A DNA stretch of 7,263 bases from Actinomycetota bacterium (GTDB taxonomy: Bacteria > Actinomycetota > Thermoleophilia > Gaiellales > Gaiellaceae): NCBI GenBank assembly GCA_013698195.1, contig JACCVK010000100.1, positions 1 to 7,263 of the forward strand, read 5' to 3'. Below, in pieces: positions 6,649 through 7,263 of this stretch (position 1 is its first letter; every line of letters begins with the position of its first letter). The notes beneath the pieces are model-generated. The model worked only from the letters and a program-made list of their open reading frames with translations, ran no database searches and was not told where the DNA came from. The position numbers and the translations under genes were made by a program.

Positions 6649-6980
6649 CATACGGGAGTGCGCTCGACCATCAGCGTCGTCATGGTCGAGTCGGTCGTCC
6701 ACAAACGGTGCGCGACGCCCTTCGGCCAGCGTGCCTGCTGACCTTCGCTAAGCGAGGCGGTCTCCCCGGCGACGGATGTGAAGCCTTCGCCCTCGAGGCA
6801 GACGACGATGGTGTCGTTGTCGCCCGGGTGCTCGTGGATGGTCGCGTGCTCGGCGAACCGGAGCTGCGCGACGAAGAAGTCCTCCTCGCGGACCAGCACG
6901 CGACCGACGACGCCGATGCAGCCTTCGTATGGCAGCGGATCCCAGCCGAGGCGTGGAAAAGGGCGGATGTCGATGTTCAC
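6597..6980 (-). CDS. Small cupin protein coupled to lipB
   Basis: A 127-residue single-domain cupin of unknown function. The frame extends further upstream, but that upstream part is low-complexity Arg-rich shadow sequence over lipB. The start GTG 6980 overlaps the lipB stop as GTGA, so translation is probably coupled to lipB; no separate ribosome site is seen. Motif 1 is TIHEHPGDND (47-56), with the HxH pair His49 and His51 and an acidic Asp54/Asp56 where glutamate is usual. Motif 2 is ARWPKGVAHRLW (83-94), with PxG and His91. A mononuclear metal site is therefore likely. Domain length and motif spacing fit the cupin_2 class, which includes sugar isomerases, dioxygenases and sensor or storage proteins, so the reaction cannot be named. 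Its last 17 codons and stop overlap the 3' end of the other cupin gene. Confidence 0.85.
   Translation of the reverse strand: MNIDIRPFPRLGWDPLPYEGCIGVVGRVLVREEDFFVAQLRFAEHATIHEHPGDNDTIVVCLEGEGFTSVAGETASLSEGQQARWPKGVAHRLWTTDSTMTTLMVERTPVCQPGGNSGGQRMPADSP
6663..6690 (+). terminator. 9-bp hairpin past the plus-strand cupin stop
   Basis: CTCGACCAT (6663-6671) and ATGGTCGAG (6682-6690) are perfect inverted repeats around a 10-base loop, beginning 14 bases after the plus-strand cupin stop. No T tract follows. The hairpin is wholly inside the coding sequence of the opposing cupin. It is a candidate terminator for the plus-strand gene, but coding constraint or chance could also produce it. Confidence 0.35.
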
Positions 6981-7263
6981 CGCGCGGCGAGCGACGCGTG
7001 CACCGGTTGCGTCCAGAGCCCGACGCCGTCCTCCGCAGGCAACTCCTCGAGCTCGAGGCCGAAAACCTCGGCGACGGCCTCGATCGCGGCCGGCCTGACG
7101 TCGGCGACCGTCACGGCTCGAGCGAGCTCCCGCTCCATGGTTGTGAACTGCGCGTCCTCGAGTCCGCAGGCGGTGATCCATTCCGTGAACGGGGCGGGAT
7201 CGAGATCGACGTTGAGCGCGTAGCCGTGGGTTGTCACCCAGCGCGAGACGTGTACCCCGATGG
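6977..7263 (-). CDS. lipB: Octanoyltransferase LipB, C-terminal part (cut by window edge)
   Basis: Transfers octanoyl from octanoyl-ACP to the lysine of lipoyl domains, the step before LipA, in the cytoplasm. The last 94 residues are present; the family is usually about 210-230 long, so the N-terminal half lies beyond 7263. Recognition rests on IGVHVSRWVTTHGYALNV at the edge, a close match to the conserved LipB block, then the catalytic cysteine in ITACGLED (codon 7168-7166). The partner catalytic lysine of the KxxxIGV motif falls just outside the window. GTG 7237 is internal, not the start: the frame continues upstream with family-specific sequence. The stop overlaps the GTG start of the small cupin by 4 bp (GTGA), so the two are one operon. 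Confidence 0.94.
   Translation of the reverse strand, partial: IGVHVSRWVTTHGYALNVDLDPAPFTEWITACGLEDAQFTTMERELARAVTVADVRPAAIEAVAEVFGLELEELPAEDGVGLWTQPVHASLAAR

Noticed and set aside
6981..7181. Upstream extension of the minus-strand small cupin frame
   Set aside because: It lies over lipB in another frame and is Arg/Gly-rich; the GTG at 6980 with the GTGA overlap is the sensible start.
6708..7223. 171-codon plus-strand open frame opposite the small cupin and lipB
   Set aside because: Both strands cannot carry it plausibly: the minus strand has recognisable LipB and cupin motifs, and this frame shows none.

Overview
The window is GC-rich, bacterial chromosomal DNA that looks actinobacterial. 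The signs are GTG start codons, TANNNT -10 elements placed directly in front of start codons (leaderless transcripts), hairpins without U tracts, and secreted proteins of actinobacterial style. The protein sequences remind me of Thermoleophilia-type lineages (Gaiellales/Solirubrobacterales), but that placement is an impression and not a measurement. I see no tRNA, rRNA, CRISPR array, insertion sequence, phage gene or attachment site.

Left part (1-1386): a class II fumarase gene, fumC, on the plus strand. A regulatory gap of about 200 bases follows, with two candidate promoters and a 9-bp direct repeat. Middle part (1591-4758): a 1055-residue exported subtilisin-family (S8) protease with signal peptide, I9 propeptide, catalytic domain with a PA-domain insertion, and a long C-terminal region with a calcium-loop-like sequence. 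A perfect 14-bp hairpin closes this gene, and a 110-residue putative secreted protein with its own leaderless-type promoter comes next (4841-5173).

Right part (5167-7263): a lipoate-synthesis locus. lipA (lipoyl synthase) is on the minus strand and ends 7 bp inside the end of the 110-residue gene. It diverges from a cupin gene (6109-6648, plus) across a 21-bp gap holding one near-palindromic -10 sequence that can serve both directions. A second, smaller cupin (6597-6980, minus) runs against the first and overlaps it by 52 bp at the 3' ends. It is fused by a 4-bp GTGA overlap to the end of lipB (octanoyltransferase), which runs off the right edge.

LipB and LipA act in sequence: octanoyl transfer from acyl carrier protein to the lipoyl domains of 2-oxoacid dehydrogenases, then sulfur insertion. 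Those complexes feed the TCA cycle in which fumarase works, so the window is mostly core metabolism with a secreted protease and small protein placed in it. I found no clearly new biological system. The most unusual parts are the pair of cupin genes wedged between lipB and lipA, and the very compact, overlapping arrangement of promoters and gene ends there.
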